Counted from the first letter of the stretch, positions 13,411-26,868 are shown. The stretch: DNA of 64,000 nt from Hemibagrus wyckioides (GCF_019097595.1 NC_080727.1:12888501-12952500), one strand, 5' to 3'. A program made the numbers and translations. Notes: generated by a model not told the origin, from the sequence alone.

Positions 13411-13457
13411 TCTAATCTAATCTAATCTAATCTAATCTAATCTAATCTAATCTAATC
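13411..13457. repeat. (TCTAA)n pentanucleotide array
   Basis: TCTAA is repeated nine times in perfect register, ending TCTAATCACA. The same word also occurs singly near 14917-14927. Confidence 0.97.
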
Positions 13458-16103
13458 ACATATATTTATGTAAATTATTTAATTGAAGGCATTGAACCAA
13501 AGATTAGCTGCAGTGACAACTCAGCTCAACTTTCACAGATTTTTCTTTTCACCGTCTTTGGTCTCATAGCAAATTGACCAAGTTTTAAAAGGTTGAACAT
13601 TTAAATACAATTGTACAGATGTATGTGCTTATCTGTGCTTTACATCAAAAAATGTCTCAGTCTCAGTAGTTTGGAGTCAGATGAGAGGGTTTGAGTTTCT
13701 TGTAAGAATGCCCCCCACTCAGCTCCCACTAAAACGCAGGACGCATGACACCTTCATGGTTTTCTTCAGAATTTTGGGGGATCTGGGAGAAGCGGAAATC
13801 TGTGGCCAGGGTTATTTTATTTTATTTATTTATTTTTGAAGAGGTGCTTACTAATGAGAAAAAAAGATTTAACATTCAAAAGGTACACCTCTGGAAGTTT
13901 CTCAGATCTGATCAGTTCGAAGGTTTTTTCTAGGTATATTAAAAAACCCTTGCTTACGAAGGTCTGAATAACTGACTGAATGAACTACATGTACATCAAC
14001 ATGCTTTTATATTATTCTGATTTCTTTTCATTCTTATTTTTAATGTAGTTTCTTAAATTTAGTTTATTTAAATGCACAGGCTTAGAGAGAGTTGGTCAGG
14101 TTTATATAGTGTATATAACTGTGTATGTGACAAATAAAAATCTTTTTTTTTATCATACTTAAACAAAGACTTGAATAAATGAATACTTCACTTTTCCATA
14201 TTAACATTTTGATGAAATCCCTTCCCTAATCAGACCAGAGAGGGTAAATAATTTTTTTTTAAGTCTATGAAATATCTTCCTTTTCGTGATGAGCTGATTT
14301 TAGCTACATAATTTACATAAATGCATAAAGACAGGCTGCAATAGAGAATCTGTTACAGAAGCTACACTGTTTTGTGGTTAAAAAATAAAGGCACAAAAAA
14401 CTGAAACTGTAGACATTGATCAGTTCTCTTGAGTGCATTGTTCAGTCGGCTAAAGTCCACCGTCCGACAACCTATGCCCTGCAGATTTATCTGCAACAGC
14501 TTTTATTTAGATTCTAGCTTCTCTGTATCATGACCTTCATATCTTACCAGTGACAAGCTGCTCTTCACACTAACTGGCCACGTTATTACACACTCCTATC
14601 TTGTCAGTCCATCTTGACGGTGCGGAGTGAGAGCCTAAAGCTCATCTTTTTCCATGAACAGTGTGTGTTAATTTGTCTCACCTCGTCAGGGTCAGTTTTC
14701 CACTACCTAAGAGATATTTGCTGGACATTTCTGCCTGTTTGTCTGGTTTTCAGTCCAGCACCGGTTCTGCTGTACCTGGCATATTCTAATACTCCATAAA
14801 ATCTGCTCACTGGTGGTCTCTTCCTGTTGATGGATGGGGTAGAGTGAGGACACATTGTTCAGAGTGACAGATGGGATACAGTCAGCACAACAACATCTAC
14901 AAATTGATCTAGACATAATCTAATCTAAGAATTTCCATATTGTTTATTTTCTTAGCCACAGCACAGCCTCTAGTATTTCTCGATACTGATTCAATACTGA
15001 CAATGACTGAGGCAGTTGCCATGTTTCTGTTGACATGTTTTGGCATGACAGGCATGACAGCAATGTGGGGTAAGACAAGTCCATGCATTAATAATACATC
15101 ATATCAAGGATAAGACATATAAGTGTAATACTGATACTCATTACTGAATCATCATCTCCTGTTATGTTGTCTCCAAAAATTACCTGAACTTTGAGTGCTA
15201 ATACTCTTTAAAGCTGGACTTACTCTGACTTTCTAGTCTATCAAGTAAACCTACACTCCTAGAACATTTAAGGAAGGCTTAAAGGAAACCCAACTAGAAC
15301 CCTTTTTTTTAACATGAAGACCCTTTATTACCCTGTTTTTCCTTAGAATGTGATTTAAACCTCAAAAGCCACTCTGAATGCATTATACTTGAGCAAATGA
15401 ATACATCCAGAGAGCATGTATTAAATTAGCGAAAGTCTGTTTTCACCAAATGAAGACAAAATTCTATTCAGTTTAATAACAATAAGGTTTAGCAAGATTA
15501 TCTTTCTAAAAGTTCCTTAAAATGGCTCGGTATTAAAGTGGCAAATCTCCTCAAATGCCTACAACATTGAAATAAGATCCTAGCCTATGAATAAATCATG
15601 CACCTCATTTACATATTGTTTTCTAGTCGTATTTTGCATGTGATGTGAGTTATTCATTTCCTTTTTTTGTAAATTAACCCGCAAACATGTCCACTATTCT
15701 CATGCAAGATTAAGCCTCTTGCACACATTATTTAATCTTAGTACCTCAGGGCTTATGAGTATTAAGTACAGAAAAAAAAATATTTCAAACATTAAATAGA
15801 AGTCAAAGTGTATAATGTAGAGACAGAGGTGGTAGTGTGTATTTGGTGCCAGTCTTAATAAACATGCTATATGCTCTTAGTAAGTGTGTTATAGAAGAAA
15901 CTACACAATTTCTGCACAAAAGTAGTAAAATGTCTAGAATGTCTGCACTCACATTTCTGTGTATATGTATTTTGCATATTTCTGTTTTTTTTTTTTTATT
16001 TCATGGATCTGCAATTGCAAATATCTGTACCTTTATTTAAATTAATTATGTTTTCCAATATAATAGAATGTGGATATGCCTGCCAATGCATTGCCTGTCG
16101 CTA

Positions 16104-16117
16104 CCAGTAGGAGGCAG
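16104..16117 (+). promoter_or_regulatory. CTCF-like motif
   Basis: CCAGTAGGAGGCAG matches CCASYAGRKGGCRS at 13 of 14 positions. Motif match only. Confidence 0.35.
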
Positions 16118-16599
16118 TGTTGCGATTGAATGCACCTGGAACAGCTACTAATTTCATTTACTTTTACTCAGAGCTCATTGGTGAATGTTAGCAATGTTTT
16201 CAAGCTAAATTAGTTTATACAGCATATGAGTATAAAATGCATGTTGAATTTAAATTGTGAAGAAATTGTGTATAAACTACATGTTTCTAATCCGAGTTGT
16301 TTTAGTTAAGCTTCTAAATTTCATGAAAAATAAATGTATATGTTTTTGTAGGCTTTATACAGATATATTCACTGCCCATCTGGCTGTATTTCTATGTAAT
16401 AGCTGGGGAAAATAATGGTAATGTTATCCAATTAGCAAACTATCTACTTTGCATTGTTCATTTCTGGTGATTATATGTGATAGACATATATTCACACACT
16501 AATTCAGGGGAAAATGTACAATAAATAGGTAAGGTCTGCTATGATTTTGTAAAGTGGGAGGAAAGCAGAGAACCAGGAGGAAGCCCATTGAAATTTAGA

Positions 16600-17270
16600 A
16601 GTAGGGCTGCATTTAAACTTACATTTAAGGAACTTGGCAGACGTGATGATCCAGAGTGATGTACAAAAGCGGTTTGAAGTCGTTATCAGTGAATACACAG
16701 ATACTGGTTCATTAGGTCACAGACTAAGAACATCATCAGTCTAAAACTCTGTTGGGAGAAAATACAGCTAGAATAACAATAAAAAAGTGACATTTAGTTA
16801 ATTCCACCACCTTGGTGCCAGAACAGAGAAGAGTCTTGATGCATACCTTCCTTGTACCCTGAGATACCAAGGAACTGGGACCAGTCGAACAGGGCTAGAA
16901 GATCTGAGAAAGCAGAATGTACTGCAGGGAGTGTTAAGAGCTTTGGGGTAAAAGGGTGCTGGTCCATTTTTGGCTTTGTAGACAAGTATCAGTGTTTTAA
17001 ATCTGATGTGTGTAGTTGCCGAAAGCAAGTGCAGGTGGAGGACAGCAGTGGGGTGGGGTGGGAAAACTTCAGGAGGTTGAAAACAAGTCGTGTAGCTGCA
17101 TTCTGGATCATTTGCAGAGGTCAAAGTGCACTCAGAGGTTGACCTGCCAGGAGTTAGTTGCAGTAATCCAATCTCGAAATGACAAGAGACTGAACAAGCA
17201 TCTGAGTGGATTGTGTGGATAAAAATGTCTGAATCCTTTTGATACTGTGAAGGAAAAACCAACAGAAGCA
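16600..17270 (+). repeat. interspersed fish repeat of unknown class
   Basis: I recognise blocks such as TTCCACCACCTTGGTGCCAG, TCTTGATGCATACCTTCC, GTGCTGGTCCATTTTTGGC and AGTTGCAGTAATCCAATC as belonging to a widespread fish interspersed repeat. Just upstream (16620-16680) is an ACTTGGCAGACG...ATCCAGAGTGATGTAC stretch that resembles the 3' tail shared with fish SINEs. A 157-codon minus-strand open frame falls inside the repeat, but it is a by-product of the repeat and not a host gene. Confidence 0.6.
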
Positions 17271-20200
17271 TGTCAAATTATCAACAAACGAGGAAATGGA
17301 CAGTTGTCCATGCTTACCTCAAGGTTACATAGGGGAGATAAGCGAGTTGTCCACCACTAGTTAAATCACTAGTAGTTAAAAAGTGTACATTTTTTCTTTG
17401 TGTTCTTGCCTTTGTGCTTAAAACAGCCAAGAATAGTTTATATGGTGGCATTTTTTCTCACTCATGCAAAAGTTATTTATCCAAACATGGGTGCTGATAA
17501 TTTAAATATGTAAATAAGATCATTAGCCCAGGGTTCATGAATGTAGAGTGTGAAACATCAGATTATGAATAGTCAGGATTAATTGTTAACCCTGGGTAAA
17601 GTGAAATGTATAAGATAAAGATAACCCAGGACTCTGCTTACCTGGAGTTTACAGTCACACTGTAAACAAGTGTGAAAATACAAGTGTGAAAAGCCATACT
17701 ATGAAGTATATTCCTTAATGTAATCACAATACTTCATATAGTGCCCAATTTATACATACTGTATTTTCTCTCCAGTCAGCAATAATATCTTCAATATTTC
17801 ATGCATCATTCAGTTTACTAGTCTACTACAGGTCTAATTTTATGTAAGTAAATCTTACTTGGGCAGCAGAAGTCCATTCTGATGTGAAATTATAGATTTC
17901 TGCTGTGGCTCTTCGTATTTATTCCGCATCATATGTAGACCAAGCATAATTCTGTAAAGATCATACATGATACTTGAGCAGGTCTTATTTCCCAATGTTT
18001 TTGGCCCAGATTTGGTGCAGTTCTAGTTTACAGAGCACTAGTAGGCAGCAATTTCTCTGGATTGCACTTACTTTAGGTTCTGCTTGGGCTGGCGCTCAAA
18101 CCTGACACGTATCTGATTTCCCATAAACTCTAAATAGCAAACAGTTCCATATAACTAGAACCAAATTTTTTGACTGGCAGTCATTTCAGTAATTGGAAAA
18201 ATGCTGATCATATTCTTGCACAACTCATAAATCTGGAAGAAAAGGTTGTTTAATGTGAGCACATAACCCTGCTGGCCAGACCTGAGGAGTTTCTCAATAT
18301 GACAGATATGAGAACTCTTGCTTGAGTTTAAATTCGGTTTCAATACTGAAGAAGTGAAGTACTGTGAATACCTAAAAGACACCTAAAAGTATTGTCAATT
18401 CGAACATTCGCGATGACTCAAATTTGTAAATAAACTGATAGACAACAGACAGGAACAGATGATTCAGTCAGTGAATATTTGAGGAATAGACCACTTGGTG
18501 TTGTGTTGTTATAGGAAAATAATAAACAACAATGTGAGAAAGTAGATGGTTGGTAAATTTTGTATAACACGTTCAAATGTGCTTTATTCCAGTTTTGTTT
18601 TGAACTGCATGGAGAAATATAGAAACCATAGGTTTAGAACAGGTACATTAATATAAGCCTCTGATTTGCCTTAAATACATATGTTACATTATGTACATGA
18701 TCCAAAAAAGACATTTTTAGGAATGTTGGCTGTGAATAATTTATATTTTAGCATGTTATAAATCTCTTAATGTTCACCATAATAACAAGACTAATTAACA
18801 TCGTTTCTCCTCTGTGTTTGTTCTTTTTGCAAAATACATTTGTGGTGTGGGAAAGTCCTGTGTTTATATGTGTAGGCTATTTTACAGTGTGTTTCCATAT
18901 GTCTTGTGCATTAAAGTTTAAGGGGCGGTGGTGGGAAATATTATCAGCTGGAAAGATATTTACACAATTACACAAATCTCCTCATTTCCTCAACCTTAAA
19001 AATGGTGACAGAGTAGGATGGCTGGACAGAGGAGAATGTTCCTTAGCTACAAAAGAAGTAACGGGATGTCCTGAACATTTGATGGGAACTTATTAAAAAA
19101 GCAGTTTTTGTCTAACTTCATGTGATTAATAGTTTAATTAGTTTAAATAGTTTAATTAATAGATTAATTAGTCTTCAAAACTACATGAAATGCAGCAAAA
19201 TTGGCACACCTGTGTGTATTTGTGAGGATAGGAAATAAAATTGCTCAATGAAAAGAAGAAACAAACGCAATAAATGAGGAAAATAAATGTAACTCAGTTG
19301 AGAATGACATGGATTTATGGCATACCCGTGCAACGGTGCGTATTGAGCTCTGGCAGTGTATTTCAGGCTCTGAGCCTACAGTAGGTACTGTTACAGTCAT
19401 TACTGACTGACATATAACAGAATTCAGACCTTTCCAAACATATAGAGACGTTTTAGTGGTGATGAACAGGCCTTGCCGCATGTGGTCCTGCCATTTAAAG
19501 CTCAGCTCAGGCCTCATTGAGAACCGTGTGCCTCTCTGCGCTGACCTGTGGAATGTGCTTTCTGCTTTCTCTCTTTTATTGCTTTGGCAGAGATGCATGC
19601 TGTAGGTTTCTCCGGCTTGAAGAGCTGCCACTCATCCTGTCAGCTCACCCAACAGCCCGTGTCTCTTTTGGCTTGAGCATTTTAACGTATTTACCGCCCA
19701 CTCAACTGCCCTCGTTGCTCGTTTATTTATCATGCTCATGCACTAAGCCAAACAGACAGGTTTCACCTCTTTTATATAGAGAGATGCAGTGTCAAGAGAA
19801 ATATTGAAGCCCAAAATATTATGCTCTCAGCCTGAAATACTTCATCTGTTAATTACAAAAATTTGATGTGAAAACACAAAGAACATACGGTTCTGGAAAA
19901 AGGTTGATTCCCTTTTTTAATCAGAATTGGGATAGAGAGGCTATGTGATCTTTCCGGATTATTTTGATCGAATGATTGTCTTATTATGTGTTTACAGTAC
20001 AGCTGCTGAATTCTGGATTCTGGATATGGAAGGAGTCTCCAGTGTCTGGTTCCAAATGAAGTTGCTTTCTCAGTCTGTAACATGACAAGCTGTGTTTTCT
20101 TCAGGAAAGAGAAAAACAACTGATTATAGCTGCTGAACTGAAAGTGATAAAAGGTTAGGAAGTAACTTAGTAGACGTTCCAATGTAACTATAAATGGATA

Positions 20201-20325
20201 AAAAAAATGTGTTCTTTAATAAATACAACATTTATCAAATTGCTGAGATTTAAGAGGAATAAGACCCTTTTCCTTTGGTGAAACAGAGAGCAATGGCACA
20301 ACCAGTGAAAGAATTACTAAAATTA
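17271..20325. other. non-coding, nothing certain recognised
   Basis: Short open frames only. A block near 19480-19720 is more GC-rich and lies in AT-rich flanks, so it may be a conserved non-coding element. A TTTAATTAGTTTAAATAG-like AT repeat lies near 19120-19170. Confidence 0.45.
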
Positions 20326-20327
20326 TA

Positions 20328-20595
20328 ACTACAGTCACATGCATAAATATTCACCCCCTTTTTTCCACAATTTGTTATAACCTAGAACCGGAATGGTCTG
20401 TAATTATATTTACACAAAATTGGCAATGATTTTCAACTGGGAAGGAAAAAGTCATTATAGTTTACGAAAATTATACAAAATAAAACTTTTAAAAGTTGTG
20501 ATTGCGTTAGTATTCACCCCCTAACAGTGTGAAACCTCTAAATTAGTTCTGACGCAACCAGTTGCCATCAGAACTCCAGTTGTCAGGACCCCCTG
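20328..20595 (+). mobile_element. Tc1-like element terminal fragment
   Basis: It starts with TACAGTCACATGCATAAATATTCACC-type sequence and repeats TAGTATTCACCCCC near 20510, as in the terminal region of a fish Tc1-like family whose ends read like CAGTGACTTGCAAAAGTATTCA. No transposase is left. Confidence 0.55.
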
Positions 20596-20988
20596 CGCTG
20601 CTCAGTTTGAAGTTCTCCTAACTCTTAACATACATGACCCACCTCATTACAGCTTTAATAATTAGCTGATCAGCTGGATCAGATGTGGCAGCAGTAGAGA
20701 AAACCCCACGCTGTTCAGACAGGGGCTCCCAAGGACTGAAATTAAGAACCTCTTCTTGGGCATAATTTATACATATCTTTTTTTTTTTTCTTTTTTGGTT
20801 ATTTTTATATAATGTTCTACTTTGAGTGTTTTTCTTAAGTTTGGGGAAGTTGTGTTTGAAATACTTTATCCATTTATAGTTATGTTTAATGTTATGGAAC
20901 CCAGACATAGCGGCATATCCTGGGAAAAGACAGGGTGTGGGGAGCTCTTTCCCATCATCCCATGATCCATGCTATTTATCACACATTT

Positions 20989-21417
20989 TTAATGATAATA
21001 GTGTACACAAATAGTACTCTCTGGTAGAGTAAACATATTTAACCCAACAGCGTTCAGGTTATTTGTGTTTGCCAGTTTGAGAATAATCGAATCCCTCTGC
21101 TGATTTGTCAGCCTCTGCGACTCTGGCCATAATGCCGGATCATCAGTTTCACACTCAACATCACATTTGTCCTTCTCACTGTCCTCTGGGGATTCATGTT
21201 TTTTTATCATCTTCACCTCTATCACCTTATTCACAGGTCCTGCTTCTACTTCCTCAGGTACAGAGCCCTCTACATGCATGATGAAATCAGGATTATTGTT
21301 ATTACTCTGAGTCATAAATGGCATGTCAGGTTCATGCACATAATGGTAGAAAGTTGTAGCATTATTAATAAGAGCAGCATAATCTTCTGATGCATGTGTG
21401 TTTAATGCTGCTTTCAT
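20989..21417 (-). pseudogene. possible hAT-type transposase N-terminal remnant
   Basis: A 142-codon minus-strand open frame whose centre is acidic (VECETDDPALWPE) and continues QRLTNQQRDSIILKLAN. An acidic stretch followed by DPxxWP and an LTxxxRDxI helix is the usual start of ZMYM/hAT-type transposases in fish, upstream of the zinc-finger domain. The remainder of the transposase is not seen nearby. The N-terminal third (MKAALNTHASEDYAAL) is not recognised. It could equally be an exon of an unknown gene or a chance frame. Confidence 0.3.
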
Positions 21418-22128
21418 GTGCTATCAGAATTATTGTACATAGAATTATTGTTTTCCACTAGGAGGTTGCACTTGAATGACCTCTCAAGCTGTAATTACGA
21501 TGGGGAAACAAGGTCCTAAACAACATGAAAAGGCAATGAATATGTGTCCTTGCATGTGCGTGTATGTGCTTGTGTTTGAATTGAATTCTTGCATTGGTAC
21601 ATAATGTTGAACCTCATACAGCTGTATAAATAGCAGAAATATTCCCCTGTGCACATGAAGGCCTGTGTGTCAGTGCTGCAGTGACGGGCCATCAGCACAC
21701 CATTCATCAGAGGATAAAAAATGCAACATGTTCAGATTTGTTTTGCATTCATTCATCAACGGTGGCATTTTTACTGCCTACAGCAACACATTAACATCCA
21801 AAACACCAGCAATCTACAGGCAATACTCTTTAATGATCAAAGAAAATCTAATGTCGTCAATCTTTAGTGTGTGAAGTTTGATTTCTTCAGTTTTTCAAAC
21901 TAATATAAAAAGCCACCAGTTTAGCATCATGCAAACTGCAGGTTTAAATCATCAGACATCATGTCAGGTGAGATGGGTGGTGATATAATATAATATTTAA
22001 CACTGTATGACACAGTTATGTATAAATATGGAACAAAACACAGTCATAGATAGATCTCTTTTCCACAGCACATAATTTAGAGTCACTATTCCATTATCCA
22101 AAAAAGGTTAATGGTGTGGCCTAAAATG

Positions 22129-22275
22129 GCTGTGGGATGTAGTAGCTCAGTGGTTGTTCTACTGATCAGAAGGTTGTGAGTTTGAATTCCAGGTCTTCCA
22201 AGCTGCTACTGCTGGGCCCTTAACCCTCGTCTGCTCAGTTGTAAAAAATGAGACAAAATTGTATGTTACTCTGGG
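22129..22275 (+). repeat. tRNA-derived SINE (type 1)
   Basis: The head has pol III promoter-like boxes: TAGTAGCTCAGTGGT (box A) and GAGTTTGAATTCC (box B). A CCAAGCTGCTACTGCTGGGC body follows, then CCCTTAACCCTC. A fuller inverted copy sits at 61049-61231 in ccdc152 intron 2. Confidence 0.75.
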
Positions 22276-22276
22276 T

Positions 22277-22572
22277 GTCTGCATGGTGGCTTAGTGGTTA
22301 GCCTGTTTGCCTCACACCTCCAGTGTCCTGGGTTTGAGTCTCGCTCCTGCTCACTGTGTGTGTGGAGTTCTCCCCATGCTTGGTGGGTTTCCTCCCACAG
22401 TCCAAAGATATGCTTCTAGGCTAATTGGAGTCTCTAAATTGCCTGTAGTGTGTGTTTGCCCTGCAATGGGTTGGCCCTCCATCCAGGGTGTATCCTGCCT
22501 TGATGCCCGATGATGCCAGGCTCCCCGTGACCCGAGGATAGATCGGATAAGTGGTACAGACAATGAAATGAA
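22277..22572 (+). repeat. Mermaid-like SINE, best copy in window
   Basis: The tRNA-like head carries GTGGCTTAGTGGTTAGC (box A) and GGGTTTGAGTCTCG (box B). It continues with GGAGTTCTCCCCATGCTTGG, GTTTCCTCCCACAGTCCAAA, CTGCAATGGGTTGGCCCTCC, TGCCTTGATGCCCGATGATG and a GATCGGATAAGTGGTACAGA end. The structure matches the Mermaid-type SINE known from catfishes (from memory). It is directly downstream of another SINE. Confidence 0.75.
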
Positions 22573-24535
22573 AAAAATGATAGTATACAGAGAAGTGACA
22601 AATTTAAGGAAACAACATTGGCTCTGCTATGCAGTTTCCCTCTGGGAAGAATTTCCTTTTTTGCATTTTCTCTTGAAGTTTCACATCAAATCAACACTGA
22701 GTTGTCCTGACTGATCTCTATTATTCAATGGTGAAACATTTCTCTCCTGATGGGTGTGGTCTCTTCCAGGATGACTGAAAGAAAGCTGTCAGATTTATGA
22801 TTTTTTGCACACATTTACTAAGACATTGATTCAATGATTTATTATTATCCTGCATTATCCAACTAGGTCTGAATGATAACATTTGTGTCTAAAGGGAGAC
22901 ATTTGTGCTTTTGTGCATTTGTTGACTGATTGTGAGTTTCTAGATCACAACATTTCTTAGTTAACTCTCCTTTTTTAAGTTCTAAATAACTCCCTTATTT
23001 AATGAGAATTTGATCTTTTCTGTCAGACTATTTGGACTTCAAACATGTTTTGGGTGAGTCAGATCAACACTCAACGGATCAGTTTCACACATCGGCGGCG
23101 AGTTCACAGCCATCATGTCCTAAACAACTCTAATGAAGCTATGTGCCACTGTGGGCCGTTTCTCTCCCTCATTAGTCAGAATAACCGCTGTCGTGTCAGA
23201 TGTGCTGGTGGAAAATAGGGAACTCATCAAGCTGAGTATATCAAAGTTTATTTACAGACACACAAGCGCACTGTCAGCTTGGCTTCATTTACACTGTGTC
23301 TGCTTTCATTCTCTAACACTGCCAATAACAATACTCTTCACGCACACTACACAGGGTTTGCCTCTTTTTCTCTAGCAAGCATTAGATTTTGCTAACTTGT
23401 ACACATGGACATTATATCATCATCCAGATCATTTCTAGTGTACATTTAGCCCATGCCTCCTTGCTGTCTGGTGGTGGAATGGAATGACTCCAGACTATAT
23501 GCTGAGGAAGAAAGAAAGTGTTTCAGTTTGCATAAATGCCCTACTTTGCTATAATGTGACTGAGAAATCAACCAAGAATTTCAGCATATTTAGAAATCAG
23601 ACTGACATTAGCTAAAATGTTATCCATATACTGTTATGGTCTACCACTCAAAGAGGGAGAAAGCTATTAACTTTCTAGCCAACACTTTTAAATAGTGTAA
23701 CTAGAGGATTATTATGGTTTGACGACCTGTCAGCAGCTCGGTGATATAGAGATGGCTGAGCCTGTAATGGCCAGACATTATATTATCATAATGTCAGATT
23801 ATGCTACAGAAAAATCGAAGGTTTAAAAGAAGTCGCTTAAGGCTTCCAACTTTATTGCATGGGTATGTTCAAGGTAAGTTTTATGATTTCAACACAGAGG
23901 TTGTCATGGCTGAGAAAGCATGTCTGCTCAGACCTAAGGTCATTTGCAATCTGAACAAAGTTAGTTAGCTAAACATGTCTATTATAGGCATCTCCAATGC
24001 TAGCTAAGCTTTAGTTAGTTTAGCAAGTTTCTTGATGTAGCAATAAATATAAATATATATAAATTTGGCATGTTAGCTAGCTAGCAAGCTACAACTGTTA
24101 AATTCTTACCTAGCTTGATCTGATACTTAGCTGAAATGAGACACCCAACATTTTAGAAAACAAATTCTGCCTTATAAAAATTACTATAGTGTCCAGGTAT
24201 TGTGTCCAGGAGGCGCAACTGACATGTGCCCAGGAGGCACAGCTAACATCAGAGAGACGTGTCTCACTCAGGGCTCTATAAGTAAGTAATAATGCTGTGA
24301 TTGACTAGTTAGTTATTTCCAACATCCAACTGGGAAATACTGAAGAAAACGAAATTCATACATGACAGCTTCTCAGCTACAAGCTCTTACCAGGTTAATG
24401 CAATGGCATCAAATCAACACGGCTGGACACAGCATCAGAAGAAGAAAGTAGCACTTCCCACCTTCTTTAAATTAGTTAACGTCATGGATGGCTTGGATAA
24501 TTCTCTGTTGGAACACTATGGGGCATTCCAGCAGG
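22573..24535. other. non-coding, nothing certain recognised
   Basis: No gene recognised. A block at about 23040-23300 is balanced in composition with homeobox-like TAAT words and might be a conserved non-coding element. Around 23960-24110 TTAGCTAGC-type words recur. Confidence 0.45.
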
Positions 24536-24539
24536 GGTT

Positions 24540-24845
24540 TGATTATAACCTGTGCCATGTGTCTTTCTTTATGTTTTGTGTTCGCATGTGTTTGCCCCGC
24601 CGAACCTTAGTTCATTCTTGTCCCTCGTGTGTCACTAATCACCTCCCCTTTTTATTCTGGTGAGTCCTTGTCGTTGGGTGCTGTTTGGTCACTCAGGGTT
24701 TGCCAGTTTTGGTTTGGTCTTTTCCAGTGTCTGTTCTTTAATTATTTTATAACAAACCCCTGTCTGATGTCTATCCTTGCATTAGGGTCTGATTTTTCCC
24801 ACCTGGCACCCCACACCCTTGACAAGTTAATAAATATGCAGACAT
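24540..24845 (+). mobile_element. possible solo-LTR remnant
   Basis: T/G/C-rich sequence ends in an AACAAACCCCTGTCTGATG...CTTGCATTAGGGTCTGATTTTT pattern, as in the 3' ends of fish LTR retrotransposons, where a poly(A) signal is followed by a GCATTTGGGTC-like word. No retroviral coding sequence is seen. Recognised by texture only. Confidence 0.3.
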
Positions 24846-25840
24846 TCATGTTAAATCTACAACATTGATTATACAGTTTGTTGTCAGAGGGTACTGCTAC
24901 TGTTACCAACACAGTTGTAGTGATTTTATATGTCACAAAGTCTTTAATTCTATTTACACCAATTCTATTTACTCCTCTGTAATTTGACACTGCAATATAC
25001 TTTTATCCATTTATAGTTAAAAAAAAAAAGTCAGTTCCTGTTATCATTTACATTACAGCAGCCTCGCCAGTTTCTTTTTTCTCTCTCTTCTTGAAATAAG
25101 TTGACATGTGGTAACTTCCAAAACAGTTCTTTGTATAAACCATCTCCAAGCAGAACACTTCACCACATTAATGATTACACACATTTTATTCCTTTTATCC
25201 TTCATACAAGTCTGTTTAAATGATCTGTTATTGTAAAAAATAGTAATGTGTTAAAAGAAGCACACTAATATATACCTCTGTTTTGGAGATGCACTACTGT
25301 CAGACTTGTTAATAATAGGAAATTCATCAACATCTAACCAATCAGAATCCATCATTCAGCTGTGCTGTGGTATAATAATTATTAATAGTAGTTTTCCAAC
25401 AGTGTCACATCAGGAAGTCTGTTTGAGACACTAAGCAATCCTGTTAATCTAATTGATGTGATACAATGTGTGTTTATTTTTTGACATGCAGTTTCCATGA
25501 TGATAAATTCTTTCAGTCTCATGAGTCTATCAAGTGGATCAGTGTTTAAATGCTTCAGAATGTCTGCTTGATTAAGAAATATTCCAACAGCCAACAACTA
25601 AAACAGCTGTGGTGAGAAACGGACACTGGAGAATGATTATCACGGCCTGAGTATGGAAAAAGATGAGTGAAATATAAATATGTTTAACTGTGTAAATCAA
25701 CACTGTGTAAATCAACATGTCTATAGCTGTTCCACTTGTACTGTAAAGCTCATACACACAACTGTACTGAGAATAAACCACCACCATGCAAATTATCTGA
25801 GTGGTGGTGCTGTGATTGCTGTCTCTGACACACCGAGCTA
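24846..25840. other. non-coding, nothing recognised
   Basis: AT-rich with scattered short open frames; no repeat family recognised. Confidence 0.45.
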
Positions 25841-25844
25841 CCAT

Positions 25845-26085
25845 GGGGCAGAGGTAGCTAAAGTGGTTAAGGCTCTGGGTTTTTGATTGGAAGGATGGGG
25901 TTCAAGCCCCAGCACTGCCAAGCTGTTGGGCAATTGAGCAAAGCCCTTAACCCCCTTTGCTCCAGGGGTGCTGCATCATAGCTGCCCCTGTGCTCTGACC
26001 CCAACTTTCTCAGCTGGGATATGTGAAGAAGAGCATTCTGCTGTTTTGTATGTGTGGTGATTATAAAGGCTTCTTCTTCAATAGG
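25845..26085 (+). repeat. tRNA-derived SINE (type 2), plus orientation
   Basis: The head has GGTAGCTAAAGTGGTTAAGG (box A) and GGGTTCAAGCCCC (box B). It continues with CCCTTAACCCCCTTTGCTCC, TGTGCTCTGACCCCAAC and a GGCTTCTTCTTC end. An inverted copy lies at 29946-30179. Confidence 0.8.
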
Positions 26086-26530
26086 TAAAGTTGATATTTA
26101 TACATCTACAGAGTGGCCTATTTGGTAGGCATAGCTGATATAATGGCAACTGTGTGTACACAAAAAAAAAAAAACCCTCAAATTTGTTGTTTCTGTGGCA
26201 CAACCTTTCTCTTTCTCATCATGTTGACTGATGTTCAGAGCAAATCACCCAGTGCTGCTCTGAGATCTACTGGGTCCTAGACTGGAATTACTCCAAGATT
26301 GAAAAGTTCAAAACAACCGTCAGTGTGCAATGCCAATTCATGTTGGCACATGTCCTTTCTTTACAGAACCTCAATAATAAAAAGCGTCCTTTTTTTGTTC
26401 CTGTGTCTTTCTATAATGTCACAGATTGGCTCATGTTTGTTTACATTATTCCTGGTTGAAGAAAGCATATGTAAGCCTTATTATTTTTGTCAGTGAATTG
26501 CTGTGATCATGTCGGTCATATCCCAGATGG

Positions 26531-26553
26531 CACACACACACACACACACACAC
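26531..26553. repeat. (CA)n microsatellite
   Basis: Uninterrupted CA run. Confidence 0.97.
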
Positions 26554-26868
26554 GCATCCACTTGTTTTTGTGACAAATAAAGACATCTGAAATAAACCTT
26601 CAAAATAGGAACATTCCATTGTGAAAGCGGGGCCGTGGTCTAGTGCCAATTTGTGTATGGAGAGTGGAGCCAAGGGAAACGAGTGGTAAGGATCACACAC
26701 CTGTGGCTAATAATTTGTTCTCTGTTGCAATGAGCGATGAAGGAGATAAATGCGAGACAGACGAGAGCAAGTGTGTGCATTTAAATAATAACAGTGAAAG
26801 TAGAAAGTAGAATAAAAGTGCACCTATTGAGTTCCTCAAGACTGCCTTCAGTTTCCTCTGTAAATAAA

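Larger units (their letters stand above)
11015..16100. other. long AT-rich gene-free stretch
   Basis: No coding region was recognised over 5 kb. It holds a TG/TGTC microsatellite at 12411-12442 and a pentanucleotide array at 13411-13457. A block at about 12530-12900 is less AT-rich, with an ATAATTAGCTG homeobox-like word and even composition, and could be a conserved non-coding element. A short open frame at 14614-14799 has a hydrophobic translation but no supporting evidence. Confidence 0.5.

Noticed and set aside
16798..17271. 157-codon minus-strand open frame
   Set aside because: Lies inside a recognised interspersed fish repeat; no domain.
19245..19631. 128-codon minus-strand frame
   Set aside because: No recognisable family and no splice support; likely chance in a GC-richer block.
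22129..22275. A functional tRNA gene
   Set aside because: Pol III boxes are present, but the cloverleaf is decayed and the copy has the body of a SINE found elsewhere in the window.
26161..26175. Possible CRISPR, prophage or bacterial-type system anywhere in the window
   Set aside because: No regularly spaced repeats, no bacterial genes or ribosome binding sites; introns and SINEs show a vertebrate genome. The A-run here is an ordinary homopolymer.
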